DNA from: Bradyrhizobium sp. CSA207
GTDB lineage: Bacteria > Pseudomonadota > Alphaproteobacteria > Rhizobiales > Xanthobacteraceae
Direction: 5' to 3'
DNA length: 64,000 nucleotides
Assembly (NCBI RefSeq): GCF_029051685.1
Contig: NZ_JAACFT010000022.1
Location: 92,005-156,004, forward strand
Under the pieces are notes generated by a model. It did not search any database. It was not told where the DNA came from and saw nothing but the letters and a program-made list of their open reading frames with translations. Positions 17,452 through 26,470 of this stretch are shown piece by piece. The first letter of the stretch is position 1. Every line of letters begins with the position of its first letter. The translations under genes and the position numbers were made by a program.

Positions 17452-18342
17452 ATGCGGCTCTCCAACATCCTCGCGCTTCTGCCTTTGCTGGCCCTGCTGA
17501 CTGCGCCGCCTCTGTGCGCTCAAGTCACGCTGGGCTCGTCAGGAGCGGAGGGCGAGCCGTTTCGCCGCCAGCAATGGCGCGTGCCGTCGCCGGATACCGA
17601 CATTGCCGCGCATGCCCTGCTGTTTCGTCCGCCCGGCACGGGTCCGTTTCGGCTCGCGGTCATTGCGCACGCCACCACGCAGAACGTACTGCGTCGTGCG
17701 CAAATGCCGCCGCCGGAATACCGCGCGCTCGTCGCGTATCTCATCGCGCGCGGCTTCGCCGTGCTGGTGCCGGAACGGCTCGGCCACGGCGCGACCGGCG
17801 GTCGCTATCTCGAGGACCAGGGTGGCTGTGACGAGGCAGACTATGCGCGCTCCGGCCGCGCAACCGCGGAGGAAATTTCACTTGCGCTGGACTATTTGCG
17901 AAAGCAGGATTTCGTCCGCAACGATACGGCGATCGTGCTCGGCCATTCTGCCGGCGGCTGGGGCGCGCTGGCGCTCGCGAATGGCGATCCGAAGATCGTT
18001 TCCGCGATCATCGCATTTGCGCCGGGGCGCGGCGGCCACGCCAACGATGAACCGAACCGGATCTGCGCGCCGGACACGCTCATTGCGGCTGCAGCCGAAT
18101 TCGGCAAGGCGGCGCGCATTCCCGTGACATGGCGCGTTGCCGCCAATGACAGCTATTTTGCACCGGCGTTCTCGCGGGCGTTGGCAGACGCGTTTCGTGG
18201 CGGTGGCGGCAAGGTCGATTTCCGCACGCTGCCCGCTATAGGCAGCGAGGGCCACTGGATGATCGAAACCGAAGCCGGCGTCAAAGCCGCCGGCAACGAA
18301 CTCGACGGTGCGTTGAAGCCGCGGGCAGGCGGCAAGCCATGA
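17452..18342 (+). CDS. Exported dienelactone hydrolase-like alpha/beta hydrolase
   Basis: 296 residues from ATG 17452, chosen because it begins a clear signal peptide (MRLSNILALLPLLALLTAPP, cleavage near LCA). The frame is open further upstream but the added residues are not protein-like. Core motifs: FRLAVIAHATT (oxyanion strand), VLGHSAGGWGALAL with nucleophile Ser in G-H-S-A-G, and a late His in IGSEGHWMIE. The family includes dienelactone hydrolases and other carboxylesterases. The mature enzyme should be periplasmic. Substrate unknown. Confidence 0.82.
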   Translation: MRLSNILALLPLLALLTAPPLCAQVTLGSSGAEGEPFRRQQWRVPSPDTDIAAHALLFRPPGTGPFRLAVIAHATTQNVLRRAQMPPPEYRALVAYLIARGFAVLVPERLGHGATGGRYLEDQGGCDEADYARSGRATAEEISLALDYLRKQDFVRNDTAIVLGHSAGGWGALALANGDPKIVSAIIAFAPGRGGHANDEPNRICAPDTLIAAAAEFGKAARIPVTWRVAANDSYFAPAFSRALADAFRGGGGKVDFRTLPAIGSEGHWMIETEAGVKAAGNELDGALKPRAGGKP

Positions 18343-18405
18343 CCATCACGATGAGCACAGCCTGGTGGATGTGCTGGTCGCCCTCCTGATGCTGGACAAC
18401 CGCTG

Positions 18406-18813
18406 ATGCAAAAATGGCCCGACGATGACGTGATTCTGTTCGATGGCGTCTGCATCTTCTGTTCGCGCTGGGTCCGCTTCGTCGCGCAGCGCGATGCTTC
18501 AAAGCGGTTTCGTTTCACGCCGATTCAATCGGATTATGGCACCCGGCTCGCACGCACGTTCGGCATCGATCCCGATGATCCCGACACCAATGCGGTGATC
18601 CATGGCGGGGAGGTGTTCTTGAAATCAGACGCTGCGCTGACGGTGCTGTCGCAACTGCCGGGATGGGGCTGGGTGCGCACGTTGTTCGCCGTGCCAAAAC
18701 CGCTGCGGAATGCGGTCTACAATCTCGTTGCGCGCAACCGCTACCGCATCTTTGGGAAATACGATACGTGCTTCGTGCCTGATGCCGACTTGCGGGCGCG
18801 GGTGATCGAATGA
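18406..18813 (+). CDS. DCC family thiol-disulfide oxidoreductase-like protein (DUF393)
   Basis: 135 residues. The family signature is at the N-terminus: ILFDGVCIFCSRWVRFV, with a C-x-x-C motif and the eponymous D-x-x-C-x-x-C. The rest (FRFTPIQSDYG, SDAALTVLSQLPGWGW, YNLVARNRYRIFGKYDTC) matches DUF393. It is probably a cytoplasmic thioredoxin-like protein whose partners are unknown. It lies 63 bp after the exported hydrolase gene on the same strand. Confidence 0.88.
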   Translation: MQKWPDDDVILFDGVCIFCSRWVRFVAQRDASKRFRFTPIQSDYGTRLARTFGIDPDDPDTNAVIHGGEVFLKSDAALTVLSQLPGWGWVRTLFAVPKPLRNAVYNLVARNRYRIFGKYDTCFVPDADLRARVIE

Positions 18814-18816
18814 TTC

Positions 18817-18930
18817 GTCATTGCGAGCCAACGGGTCCGCGCAAAGCGCGGCCCGATGACAGGCTCCGCGAAGCAATTCAGGATCTTTCCGCGGTGACAG
18901 CCTGGATTGCTTCGCTGCGCCCGCAATGAC
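18817..18930. repeat. Palindromic repeat, family GTCATTGCGAG (copy 1)
   Basis: Outer ends GTCATTGCGAGC and CCGCAATGAC, with an inner GGATTGCTTCGCTGCGC. Other copies are at 50059 and 52568. Confidence 0.8.
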
Positions 18931-18941
18931 GGAGTTTGCGG

Positions 18942-20189
18942 TTAAATCCTGCTCAGAGCCGCTAGCACTTCCTTCGCTGCCCGCTCGCCGCTGTCCCGCG
19001 CACCATGCGCCGTCGTGAAAAAATTCGGCGACGTCGCCTCTCCTGCGAAGAACAGTCGTTCATCGACCGGAGCTGCCAACGCTGCACGATCTCCCGCATG
19101 CCCCGGCAGTGCATGCGAATACGAGCCTCGGGCGAAAGGATCCTGCGCCCAGCGCGACTCGTACAGCGGCTTCAGCTTGCGCCTGATGTCGCTGCCGAGA
19201 AGATCTGCGATCTCGTCGATGCTTTGCGCGGCGATCGCGCCGTCGCCGGCGTCTTCCAGATCGCGAGCAAAGCTGCCGCCGAAAAAGCCTTCGATGCACG
19301 GCTGGCCGAACGGGCGGATGTGATAGGTGCCCATCGCGGTACGCATGGTGGCGCCGCGCAAATTGCCTTCCTTCGGAAAGGCGTCCGCATCGGCGAGCGC
19401 CAGCGTCACCTTGTCGTCGACGCCGAGCGGCAGGCCGCCCGCGGCATCGACCTTGGCGGGGAGTTGCGGCGAGAAGCGGATCGCTTCGTCGGCGATCAAA
19501 TTGGTCGGCACGGTCACGATCACCTTGTCCGCAGCCAGCGTGCCCAGCGATGTCTCGAGGCGGATGCGCTTGCCGGCATGATCGATCAGCGTGACGTTGC
19601 AGCTCAGTGCCACCGGACAGTTTTCGCCATAGGCTGCGACCAGCGCGCCATAGCCGCGGCGGATGCGCCAGTTGAGGTTGCTGTCCTCATAGGCGTCCCA
19701 ATCCAGCGTCGACATGTCCTTCAGTTCGCAGCCATTGATGTAGGTCGAGATCGCGTCGATCATGGGGTTCCAGCGATTGCCGGGCTCGAGGCTTTGGCTC
19801 GCGGGCGCGTCTTCGCCCTTTTGCGCAACCTCCCAAAGACGCTGATAGAACGCGTCCATCGCACCCATGAAATCGTCGCGGTCGCTTTGCGGAAATACAT
19901 TTCCAAAGGCGCGTTCGCGCCAGGGCGGCAGGTCCGTGTTGACCTCGAAATCGAGCTCTCTGGCGATCGAGACGAAGGAGTTCTTGTCCGACGAATGCAG
20001 CCAGCCGCAACCGACGTCGAAGATCACCTCGGGTGAAGCCTGCACGGTCCAAGCCCGGCCGCCGATGCGATTGCGCGCTTCCAGCACGATCACCGAGAGG
20101 CCCGACCCGCGTAGCGCGTGCGCAGCGCCGAGGCCCGCAGCACCGGCGCCGATGATCGCGACGTCGACGGAAGAGGGAAGGGAGCTCAT
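18942..20189 (-). CDS. FAD-dependent amine oxidase-like flavoprotein
   Basis: 415 residues. N-terminal dinucleotide fold VAIIGAGAAGLGAAHALRGS, then EARNRIGGRAWT, the conserved amine-oxidase loop. The C-terminal FAD contact is LFFAGEATSPNFFTTAHGA, followed by DSGERAAKEVL. It belongs to the monoamine oxidase/polyamine oxidase superfamily (PF01593). The lack of a signal peptide indicates a cytoplasmic enzyme. The substrate (amine, carotenoid or other) cannot be read from the sequence. It appears monocistronic. Confidence 0.86.
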   Translation of the reverse strand: MSSLPSSVDVAIIGAGAAGLGAAHALRGSGLSVIVLEARNRIGGRAWTVQASPEVIFDVGCGWLHSSDKNSFVSIARELDFEVNTDLPPWRERAFGNVFPQSDRDDFMGAMDAFYQRLWEVAQKGEDAPASQSLEPGNRWNPMIDAISTYINGCELKDMSTLDWDAYEDSNLNWRIRRGYGALVAAYGENCPVALSCNVTLIDHAGKRIRLETSLGTLAADKVIVTVPTNLIADEAIRFSPQLPAKVDAAGGLPLGVDDKVTLALADADAFPKEGNLRGATMRTAMGTYHIRPFGQPCIEGFFGGSFARDLEDAGDGAIAAQSIDEIADLLGSDIRRKLKPLYESRWAQDPFARGSYSHALPGHAGDRAALAAPVDERLFFAGEATSPNFFTTAHGARDSGERAAKEVLAALSRI

Positions 20190-20263
20190 GGGCGGGCTCT
20201 AATATGTTCGCCGGAGCGGCAGAAGATACGGCGGGTGGCGGGACGCGGGGTCAGCTGTAGAGC

Positions 20264-20866
20264 CTACCCTTTCCTCACATCGCCCGCCTCGGCCTCGCTC
20301 GCCTCCAGCGACACCGGTGCGAGGTGGTAGCGCTTGGTCAGCGGCATCTGCGCGATGGCGAAGACCATCGTCAGCGGCGTCACGCCGAACACCTTGAAGT
20401 TTACCCAGAAGTCCGTGCTCTGGGTGCGCCAGACGATCTCGTTCAGCACTGCCATGCCCGCGAAGAACAGCGCCCATCGCAGGGTGAGGATGCGCCAGCC
20501 CTGGGGCGTCAGATTGAACATCTGGTCGAACATTACGGCGATGAAGGAGCGGCCGAACAGCAGCCCGCCGCCGAGGATCGCCGCAAACAGGGCGTAGATA
20601 ATGGTCGGCTTGACCTTGATGAAGGTCTCGTCGTGAAGCACCAGGGTCAGCGTGCCGAACACCAGCACGATGACGCCGGTCACGATCGCCATGATCGGCA
20701 CGTGGCGTGTCACCACATAGGAGGCGATCATCGCAGCGACGATCGCGACCATGAAGGCGCCGGTCGCGGCGAAAAGGTTGAACTTCGCATTCACGAAGAA
20801 GAAGACGAGTAGCGGACCGAGCTCGGTCGCAAGCTTGAACAGTGGATGTGGCTGGGTCTTGTCCAT
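20264..20866 (-). CDS. yciB: Septation protein A / intracellular septation protein YciB
   Basis: 200 residues from ATG 20866 (GGAAGAG upstream); an ATG at 20884 in the same frame is an alternative. The start MDKTQPHPLFKLATELGPLL matches the conserved N-terminus of rhizobial YciB proteins. Five hydrophobic segments follow, with TFIKVKPTIIYALFA, RILTLRWALFF and NEIVWRTQSTDFWVNFK typical of the family. YciB is an inner-membrane protein that affects envelope synthesis and division. The gene lies downstream of ftsY on the same strand, separated by a palindromic repeat. Confidence 0.92.
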   Translation of the reverse strand: MDKTQPHPLFKLATELGPLLVFFFVNAKFNLFAATGAFMVAIVAAMIASYVVTRHVPIMAIVTGVIVLVFGTLTLVLHDETFIKVKPTIIYALFAAILGGGLLFGRSFIAVMFDQMFNLTPQGWRILTLRWALFFAGMAVLNEIVWRTQSTDFWVNFKVFGVTPLTMVFAIAQMPLTKRYHLAPVSLEASEAEAGDVRKG

Positions 20867-20888
20867 TCTCTTCCATCTCTTCATCCCA

Positions 20889-20986
20889 TCCTTCGAGACG
20901 ACCGCTTCGCGGTCTCCTCAGGATGAGGACCTCACATGTGGCACGGCCTCATCCTGAGGCGCGCCTGCGGCGCGTCTCGAAGGACG
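20889..20986. repeat. Palindromic repeat, family CCTTCGAGACG...CAGGATGAGG (copy 1)
   Basis: Outer arms TCCTTCGAGACG and CGTCTCGAAGGA; inner CCTCAGGATGAGG and CCTCATCCTGAGG. A related copy is at 33714. It fills the ftsY-yciB gap. Confidence 0.8.
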
Positions 20987-20989
20987 AGG

Positions 20990-21934
20990 CTATTCGATTC
21001 CGGCAATGGCGCGGGCGAAATCGCGCGCGGTGAACGGCGCGAGATCGTCGACGCCTTCGCCGACGCCGATGAAGTGCACCGGCAGTTTGAATTTTTCCGC
21101 GAGCGCCACCAGGATGCCGCCGCGCGCGGTGCCGTCGAGCTTCGTCATCACCAGGCCAGTGACGCCGGCGGTGCGATGGAAAGCCTCGACCTGCGACAGC
21201 GCGTTCTGTCCGACGGTGGCATCCAGCACCAGCAACACCGCATGCGGCGCCGCCGCGTCCACCTTCCGGATGACGCGCACGACCTTTTCGAGCTCGTTCA
21301 TCAGCTCGGACTTGTTCTGCAGTCGCCCCGCGGTGTCGATCAAGAGCACATCGATGTTCTGCTCCTTTGCCGCCGTCAGCGCATTGAAGGCGAGGCTTGC
21401 CGAGTCCGAGCCCTGCGCCCCGGCGATGACCGGTGTCTTGGTGCGCTCGCCCCACACTTTGAGCTGCTCGATGGCGGCTGCACGAAACGTGTCGCCGGCA
21501 GCCAGCATCATTTTGCGGCCTTCGGCTGCGAATTTTGCCGAGAGCTTGCCGATGGTGGTGGTCTTGCCGGAGCCGTTGACGCCGACCACGAGGATGACGA
21601 AAGGCTTTTTCGCCGCATCGATCTCGAGCGGTTTTGCAACCGGCGACAATACCTTCTCGACCTCGGTCGCGACGACGTCCTTGACCTCGTCCGCCGAGAT
21701 GGCCTTGTCATAGCGACCGGTGCCGACGGCGTCCGCGATCCGCACCGCGACCTCGGTGCCGAGGTCGGCGCGCAGCAGCACGTCCTCGATGTCGTCGAGC
21801 ATGGCGCGGTCGAGCTTGCGCTTGGTGACGAGGTCGGCGACCGCGGTTCCGAGCGAGGACGACGTGCGCTTCAGCCCGTCGGACAGGCGGCGCCACCAGC
21901 TCAGCTTGGGGGTCTCGGAGGTGGTATCGTTCAT
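20990..21934 (-). CDS. ftsY: Signal recognition particle receptor FtsY
   Basis: 314 residues. The SRP GTPase NG domain is complete: P-loop VVGVNGSGKTTTIGKLSAKF, DTFRAAAIEQLKVW (G2/I-box region), LLIDTAGRLQNK (G3), VMTKLDGTARGG (G4), and the C-terminal FIGVGEGVDDLAPF. The acidic A domain is almost absent, as in many alphaproteobacteria, so membrane binding would rest on the short N-terminal helix (LSWWRRLSDGLKRTSSSLG). It docks Ffh-ribosome complexes at the membrane. It starts 9 bp from a divergent pseudouridine synthase gene. Confidence 0.97.
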   Translation of the reverse strand: MNDTTSETPKLSWWRRLSDGLKRTSSSLGTAVADLVTKRKLDRAMLDDIEDVLLRADLGTEVAVRIADAVGTGRYDKAISADEVKDVVATEVEKVLSPVAKPLEIDAAKKPFVILVVGVNGSGKTTTIGKLSAKFAAEGRKMMLAAGDTFRAAAIEQLKVWGERTKTPVIAGAQGSDSASLAFNALTAAKEQNIDVLLIDTAGRLQNKSELMNELEKVVRVIRKVDAAAPHAVLLVLDATVGQNALSQVEAFHRTAGVTGLVMTKLDGTARGGILVALAEKFKLPVHFIGVGEGVDDLAPFTARDFARAIAGIE

Positions 21935-21943
21935 GGTGGCGGT

Positions 21944-22696
21944 GTGTTAGCCGTTCCGGCCCGTAAACGAAAGTCTGAACGAAAGCCCTTGCAATTGCTC
22001 GATGTTCCCGAATTGACCGCCGATGAAATTCTGGCGCGCGTGCTCCACCGCGACGGGCTGATGCTCGTCATCGACAAACCGGCGGGCCTGCCGGTACATC
22101 GCGGTCCCAAGGGCGGGGCGAATCTGGAAGCATCCTTCGACGCCCTGCGTTTCGGCTTGCCGCGGCCGCCGGTGCTAGCCCACCGGCTGGACAAGGACAC
22201 GTCCGGCTGCCTCGTACTCGGCCGCCATCGCAAGGCCACCGCCTCGCTCGGCCTGCTGTTCAAGCACGGCAAGGTCGGCAAAACCTACTGGACCCTGGTC
22301 GAGGGTGGTCCTGCCGAAGACGAAGGCACCATCGACATGCCGCTCGGCCGGCTCAATGCCGAGCGTGGCTGGTGGCAGAAGCCCGATCCGGAGGGGCAGA
22401 AGGCGGTCACCAATTGGAAAGTCATGGGCCGCGGGGCAGGCCTGACCTGGCTCGCCATGGAACCGGTCACGGGGCGGACCCATCAATTGCGGGTGCATTC
22501 GGCCGCAACTGGATGGCCGATCTTCGGCGATAACATTTACGGCAACGGCCCGCGCTTCGGCGAGCCGCGCCTGCATCTGCATTCCCGTGAGATCGTGGTG
22601 CCGATCTCGAGGAACAAGGAGCCGGTCCGGGTGGTGGCGCCGGCGCCCGCCCACATGCACGAGCGGCTCCGGGCCTGCGGCTGGAACGGGGAATAG
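21944..22696 (+). CDS. RluA-family RNA pseudouridine synthase
   Basis: 250 residues with the start put at GTG 21944, 9 bp from the divergent ftsY start; the first clearly conserved segment is VLHRDGLMLVIDKPAGLPVH. The catalytic Asp is in AHRLDKDTSGCLVLG (motif II, H-R-L-D), and the substrate loop GRTHQLRVHSAATGWPI is present. It lacks an S4 domain, like RluA/RluF-type tRNA/rRNA enzymes. The frame is open far upstream on this strand only because it shadows ftsY. Exact RNA target unknown. The C-terminus is complete. Confidence 0.88.
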   Translation: MLAVPARKRKSERKPLQLLDVPELTADEILARVLHRDGLMLVIDKPAGLPVHRGPKGGANLEASFDALRFGLPRPPVLAHRLDKDTSGCLVLGRHRKATASLGLLFKHGKVGKTYWTLVEGGPAEDEGTIDMPLGRLNAERGWWQKPDPEGQKAVTNWKVMGRGAGLTWLAMEPVTGRTHQLRVHSAATGWPIFGDNIYGNGPRFGEPRLHLHSREIVVPISRNKEPVRVVAPAPAHMHERLRACGWNGE

Positions 22697-22800
22697 CGCC
22701 GCACCGGCGCGTGGTTTACGAAACCTTCAGTGCTCGTCTCTAATGATAACGGTTGCTTAGAACAAGCTTCCGTCAATCCGCTCAGGACGAGCCGCGCGTC

Positions 22801-23910
22801 ATGGCCAAGGCCGAGTTATCGATCATCGACGAGGTCGAATCCGCGATCAGGCTTGGCTCGCCGGAAAAGGGCCTCGAAACGGCCCGGCGCGTCACCGACC
22901 TGTTCCTGTCATCCGCCGGAAGCTTCGACGACGAGCAGATCCTGCTATTCGACGACGTGCTCGACCGCCTGATCGGCACCATCGAGCTGCGCGCGATCGC
23001 CGACATGGGCGCGCGCATTGCGCTGGCCGAAATCAGCGCGCAGCTCGCACCGATCGCCCAGGCGCCGCCATCCGTTATGCGCCGTCTCGCCAACAATGAC
23101 GAGATCCGCATCGCCGGGCCTGTTCTTCAGGAATCCTCGCGCCTTGACGATAGCGAACTGGTGAAGATCGCAAGATCCAAGGGCGAGCCGCATCTGCTCG
23201 CGGTCGCCGGCCGCTGGTGGCTGAAGGAGATCGTCACCGACGCGCTGCTGGCGCGCCGCTATCCGAGCGTCAGCCGGCGGATTGCCGCCAATCCCGGCGC
23301 ACGTGTTTCGGGAGCAGGATTTTCCGTCATCGTCGGACAGGCCGAGTCCGATCCGGAACTGGCCGTGAGCGTCGGCGTGCGCGTCGACCTGCCGTCGGAG
23401 CTGCGCCGCCAGCTGCTGCGCTCGGCCACGGATGCCGTTCGCACGCGGCTGCTGTCGCGCGCGCCGCCGCATCTGTTCGAGGAGATCCAAAGCGCCATCG
23501 CCGCCGTCACCGTCGGTGTCGAGCGCGAGATGTCCGGTGTCCGCGATTTCGAAGGCGCCAAGCGCGCCATCGCAAATCTCAAGGGTGCGGGCCAGCTCAG
23601 CGAAGCGACGCTGCTTGGCTTCGCCACGCAGCGGCGCTATGAAGAGACCGTCGCTGCCTTGGCCGCGCTGTCCGGATCGACCGTCGAGGTCGTTCGCCCG
23701 CTGATGCAGAGCCTGCGCGAGGACGGCCTGCTGGTGCCTTGCCGTGCGGCACTGCTCAGCTGGGAGACGACGACCGCCGTGCTCGAGAGCCGGTTCGCCA
23801 CCGGAGCGATGAAGCCGGCCGACCTGGCCAAGGCCCAGGGCAATTTTGACCGCATGACGCCGGAGAACGCACGGCGCACGCTGAGATTCTGGCAGGTGCG
23901 GGCGTCTTAA
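22801..23910 (+). CDS. DUF2336 domain protein
   Basis: 369 residues from ATG 22801 (AGGACGAG upstream, spacing a little long). Almost entirely alpha-helical with HEAT-like repeats, for example SIIDEVESAIRLGSPEKGLE, EILLFDDVLDRLI-type segments and PPSVMRRLANNDEIRIAGPV. The last phrase is the hallmark of DUF2336, a family confined largely to Alphaproteobacteria. No catalytic motif is seen. Function unknown; a scaffolding role is inference. It is a single gene. Confidence 0.86.
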   Translation: MAKAELSIIDEVESAIRLGSPEKGLETARRVTDLFLSSAGSFDDEQILLFDDVLDRLIGTIELRAIADMGARIALAEISAQLAPIAQAPPSVMRRLANNDEIRIAGPVLQESSRLDDSELVKIARSKGEPHLLAVAGRWWLKEIVTDALLARRYPSVSRRIAANPGARVSGAGFSVIVGQAESDPELAVSVGVRVDLPSELRRQLLRSATDAVRTRLLSRAPPHLFEEIQSAIAAVTVGVEREMSGVRDFEGAKRAIANLKGAGQLSEATLLGFATQRRYEETVAALAALSGSTVEVVRPLMQSLREDGLLVPCRAALLSWETTTAVLESRFATGAMKPADLAKAQGNFDRMTPENARRTLRFWQVRAS

Positions 23911-23949
23911 AGTTGGCCGTTTGGTCGACGCCGCGTTCACATACTCAAT

Positions 23950-24076
23950 GTCGTCCCGGCGAAGGCCGGGACCCATAACCCCAGGGAGAAGTTTGGCGAA
24001 GGCTGGTCGTTCGGGATTAGAACCGTCCGCGTTCGATAGACCTCGCGGTATGGGTCCCGGCCTTCGCCGGGACGAC
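23950..24076. repeat. Palindromic repeat, family GTCGTCCCGGCGAAGGCCGGGACCC (copy 1)
   Basis: 127 bp. Outer arms GTCGTCCCGGCGAAGGCCGG and CCGGCCTTCGCCGGGACGAC, with ACCCATA / TATGGGT inside. A degenerate relative is at 32214. Confidence 0.85.
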
Positions 24077-24103
24077 ATTCAGGTAAGCACGGCGTCTCAG
24101 CAG

Positions 24104-25357
24104 CTACACCGTGAGCCGCACACCATCGCTGCCGCCGATCTTCAGCGACACGACACTCCCCACCTCTGCGCCCGCGATCGCGACCGGCAGATAATGCTCC
24201 GTCCGCCCCTGGCTCGCGCTCTCAATCAGCACATCGCGCGTCGCGCCGATTTCGGCTTGCAGCCTCTGCCGCAACGCCTCTTCGCCAGCCGCCCGCAGCC
24301 GCCTCGCGCGCTGCTTGATCTCGGGACCTGCGACCTGCGGCATGCGCGCGGCCGGCGTGCCGGGGCGCGGCGAATAGGGGAAGACGTGCAGGAAGGTGAG
24401 GCCGCATTCGTCGACGAGGTCGAGCGAGCGTGAAAACATCTCTTCCGTCTCGGTCGGAAATCCGGCGATGATGTCGGCGCCGAACGCGACGTCAGGGCGC
24501 AGACGGCGCACCTGGTCGCAGAACGCGATCGCATCGCTGCGCGAATGCCGCCGCTTCATGCGCTTCAGGATCATGTCGTCGCCGGATTGCAGCGACAGAT
24601 GCAGATGCGGCATCAGCCGCGAATCGCCGGCGATGGCGTCGAGCAGATCGGCATCCGCCTCGATCGAATCGATCGAGGAAATGCGCAGGCGCTTCAATTC
24701 CGGCACATGCTGCAGGATCTGCTTGGTCAGCATACCGAGCCTGGGCGCGCCCGGCAGATCAGTGCCGTAGCTCGTGAGATCGACGCCGGTCAGCACGATC
24801 TCGGCATGGCCGCGCGCGGCAAGCGCCCGCACCTGATCGACCACGGCCCCCATCGGCACCGAGCGTGAATTGCCGCGGCCATAGGGGATGATGCAGAAGG
24901 TGCAGCGATGATCGCAGCCGTTCTGCACCTGTACGAACACGCGCGGCAGGCCGGCGGCAAAGCCGTCGATGAGATGCGGCGCCATCTGCTTCACGGCCAT
25001 GATGTCGCTGACCGCGATCTTTTCGCCCGCGCCGATGTCGAATGCCTCGCGGGCCTCGCGCCAGGCCGACGCACGCATCTTGTCGTCGTTGCCGACGACG
25101 CGATCGACCTCGGCCATATCGGCGAACATGCCGCTCTGCGTCTGTGCGGCGCAGCCGGTGACGACAATGCGCGCACCGGGCCGCTCGCGCCTCAGCTTGC
25201 GGATCGATTGGCGCGCCTGCGCTACCGCTTCGTTGGTGACAGCGCAGCTGTTGATGACGATGGTATCGGACAGCCCCGCGCCCTCCGCCTCGCGGCGGAT
25301 CACCTCGGCCTCGAACGCATTGAGACGGCAGCCGAAGGTGACGACTTCGACGCCCAT
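24104..25357 (-). CDS. mtaB: tRNA N6-threonylcarbamoyladenosine methylthiotransferase MtaB
   Basis: 417 residues. Radical-SAM/methylthiotransferase layout: an N-terminal UPF0004 domain (VVTFGCRLNAFEAEVI, with Cys residues near INSCAVTNEA and VTGCAAQT), the radical SAM cluster NGCDHRCTFCIIPYGRG (C-x3-C-x2-C), and a C-terminal TRAM-like part. It converts t6A37 of tRNA to ms2t6A. The ATG at 25357 overlaps the TGA of dapF by one base (TGATG), so the pair is translationally coupled. The dapF-mtaB order is common in rhizobia. Confidence 0.93.
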   Translation of the reverse strand: MGVEVVTFGCRLNAFEAEVIRREAEGAGLSDTIVINSCAVTNEAVAQARQSIRKLRRERPGARIVVTGCAAQTQSGMFADMAEVDRVVGNDDKMRASAWREAREAFDIGAGEKIAVSDIMAVKQMAPHLIDGFAAGLPRVFVQVQNGCDHRCTFCIIPYGRGNSRSVPMGAVVDQVRALAARGHAEIVLTGVDLTSYGTDLPGAPRLGMLTKQILQHVPELKRLRISSIDSIEADADLLDAIAGDSRLMPHLHLSLQSGDDMILKRMKRRHSRSDAIAFCDQVRRLRPDVAFGADIIAGFPTETEEMFSRSLDLVDECGLTFLHVFPYSPRPGTPAARMPQVAGPEIKQRARRLRAAGEEALRQRLQAEIGATRDVLIESASQGRTEHYLPVAIAGAEVGSVVSLKIGGSDGVRLTV

Positions 25358-26232
25358 CACGCGACCGGCGCGAACAGCGCCGGATCGAAGGCGCCCTCAT
25401 ATTCGAAGGTCGCCGTACCCGTCATCAGCACGTGGTCGTCGCGCTCGCGCCATTCGATGCCGAGCTTGCCGCCGGGCAGCGTGATCTCGACATTGCGTTC
25501 GGTGCGCTTCAGCCGCGCCGCGGCCACGGCGGTCGCGCAAGCCGCCGAGCCGCAGGCCTTGGTCAGGCCTGCACCGCGCTCCCAGGTGCGGATCGTGATG
25601 TGGTCGCGATCGACGATTTGCGCGAGCGTGATGTTGGCGCGCTCCGGGAAGATCGGGTGATTCTCCAGCAGCGGGCCGAAGCGCTCGAGGTCATAGGCAT
25701 TGACGTCGTCGACCCAGAAGATCGCGTGCGGATTGCCCATGCTTAGCACTGAAGGCGAATGCAGGATCGGATTGTCGATCGGCCCGATCTGCAATTCGAT
25801 ATAGCGGGTATCGCGAAACTCTTCCGCCAGGGGAATGTCCTGCCAGCCGAACCTGGGCGCGCCCATGTCCACGGTGTAGAGATCAGGCGCCGGGCCCTGC
25901 CAGCAATTGAGCAACCCCGCCGGCGTCTCGAACGTTACCGTGCTCTGTCCGGTCTTCTCGAAGATGCGCCGCACCACGCAGCGCATGCCGTTGCCGCAGG
26001 CGCCGGCCTCCGAGCCGTCATTGTTGTAGATGCGGATGAAGGCTTCGGTGCCGTCGAGCCGCGGCTTCTGAAGCACCATGAGCTGGTCGTAAGCCACGCC
26101 GCCCTGAGCCGATGCGACGGCGCGCGCATCATCCGGCGTCACCGGCGTGGCGGAATCGCGCATGTCGACAACGACGATTTCGTTGCCGATGCCGTTCATC
26201 TTGGCAAATGCGTGGTTGGCCAGCGCGCTCAT
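25357..26232 (-). CDS. dapF: Diaminopimelate epimerase DapF
   Basis: 291 residues. It converts LL-DAP to meso-DAP for lysine and peptidoglycan synthesis in the cytoplasm. Both catalytic cysteines are present: Cys79 in GACGNGMRC and the second in KACGSAACATAV. Other conserved elements are KMNGIGNEIVVVD at the N-terminus and SMGNPHAIFWVDD. ATG 26232 follows AGGACTTTTC. It is the first gene of the dapF-mtaB pair. Confidence 0.96.
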   Translation of the reverse strand: MSALANHAFAKMNGIGNEIVVVDMRDSATPVTPDDARAVASAQGGVAYDQLMVLQKPRLDGTEAFIRIYNNDGSEAGACGNGMRCVVRRIFEKTGQSTVTFETPAGLLNCWQGPAPDLYTVDMGAPRFGWQDIPLAEEFRDTRYIELQIGPIDNPILHSPSVLSMGNPHAIFWVDDVNAYDLERFGPLLENHPIFPERANITLAQIVDRDHITIRTWERGAGLTKACGSAACATAVAAARLKRTERNVEITLPGGKLGIEWRERDDHVLMTGTATFEYEGAFDPALFAPVA

Positions 26233-26384
26233 GAAAAGTCCTGAATTTCGCCCGCCTTATATGGCGATCCTGGGCGGCTTGGCCAGTGCTTTGCCGCGCC
26301 CGCCCATGACGCATCTGGCATGGGACGAATTCGGCGCTCGCGTGTTAGAACGGCGCGGTTCGCGCATGCCGGGACGCGCGGCCG

Positions 26385-26463
26385 GTTAAGGCCTTGATGA
26401 GTTAAGGTCTTGGTGAGTTAAGGCCTTGGTGGGTTAAGGCCTTGGTGCGTAAGGTTTTGGGGA
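26385..26463. repeat. 16-bp tandem repeat array (four full units plus one degenerate)
   Basis: Units GTTAAGGCCTTGATGA, GTTAAGGTCTTGGTGA, GTTAAGGCCTTGGTGG and GTTAAGGCCTTGGTGC, then GTAAGGTTTTGGGGAG. The last unit supplies the GGGGAG that precedes the next start codon (26471). Confidence 0.9.
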
Positions 26464-26470
26464 GAATAGT

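Noticed and set aside
18340..18405. Coding-like tail HDHHDEHSLVDVLVALLMLDNR just before the DCC gene
   Set aside because: The frame has a stop 12 codons earlier and no start codon; too short to support a gene.
20936..22696. 586-codon plus-strand frame across ftsY
   Set aside because: Only the part after about 21944 has pseudouridine synthase motifs; the first two thirds are antisense to ftsY and show no protein-like pattern.
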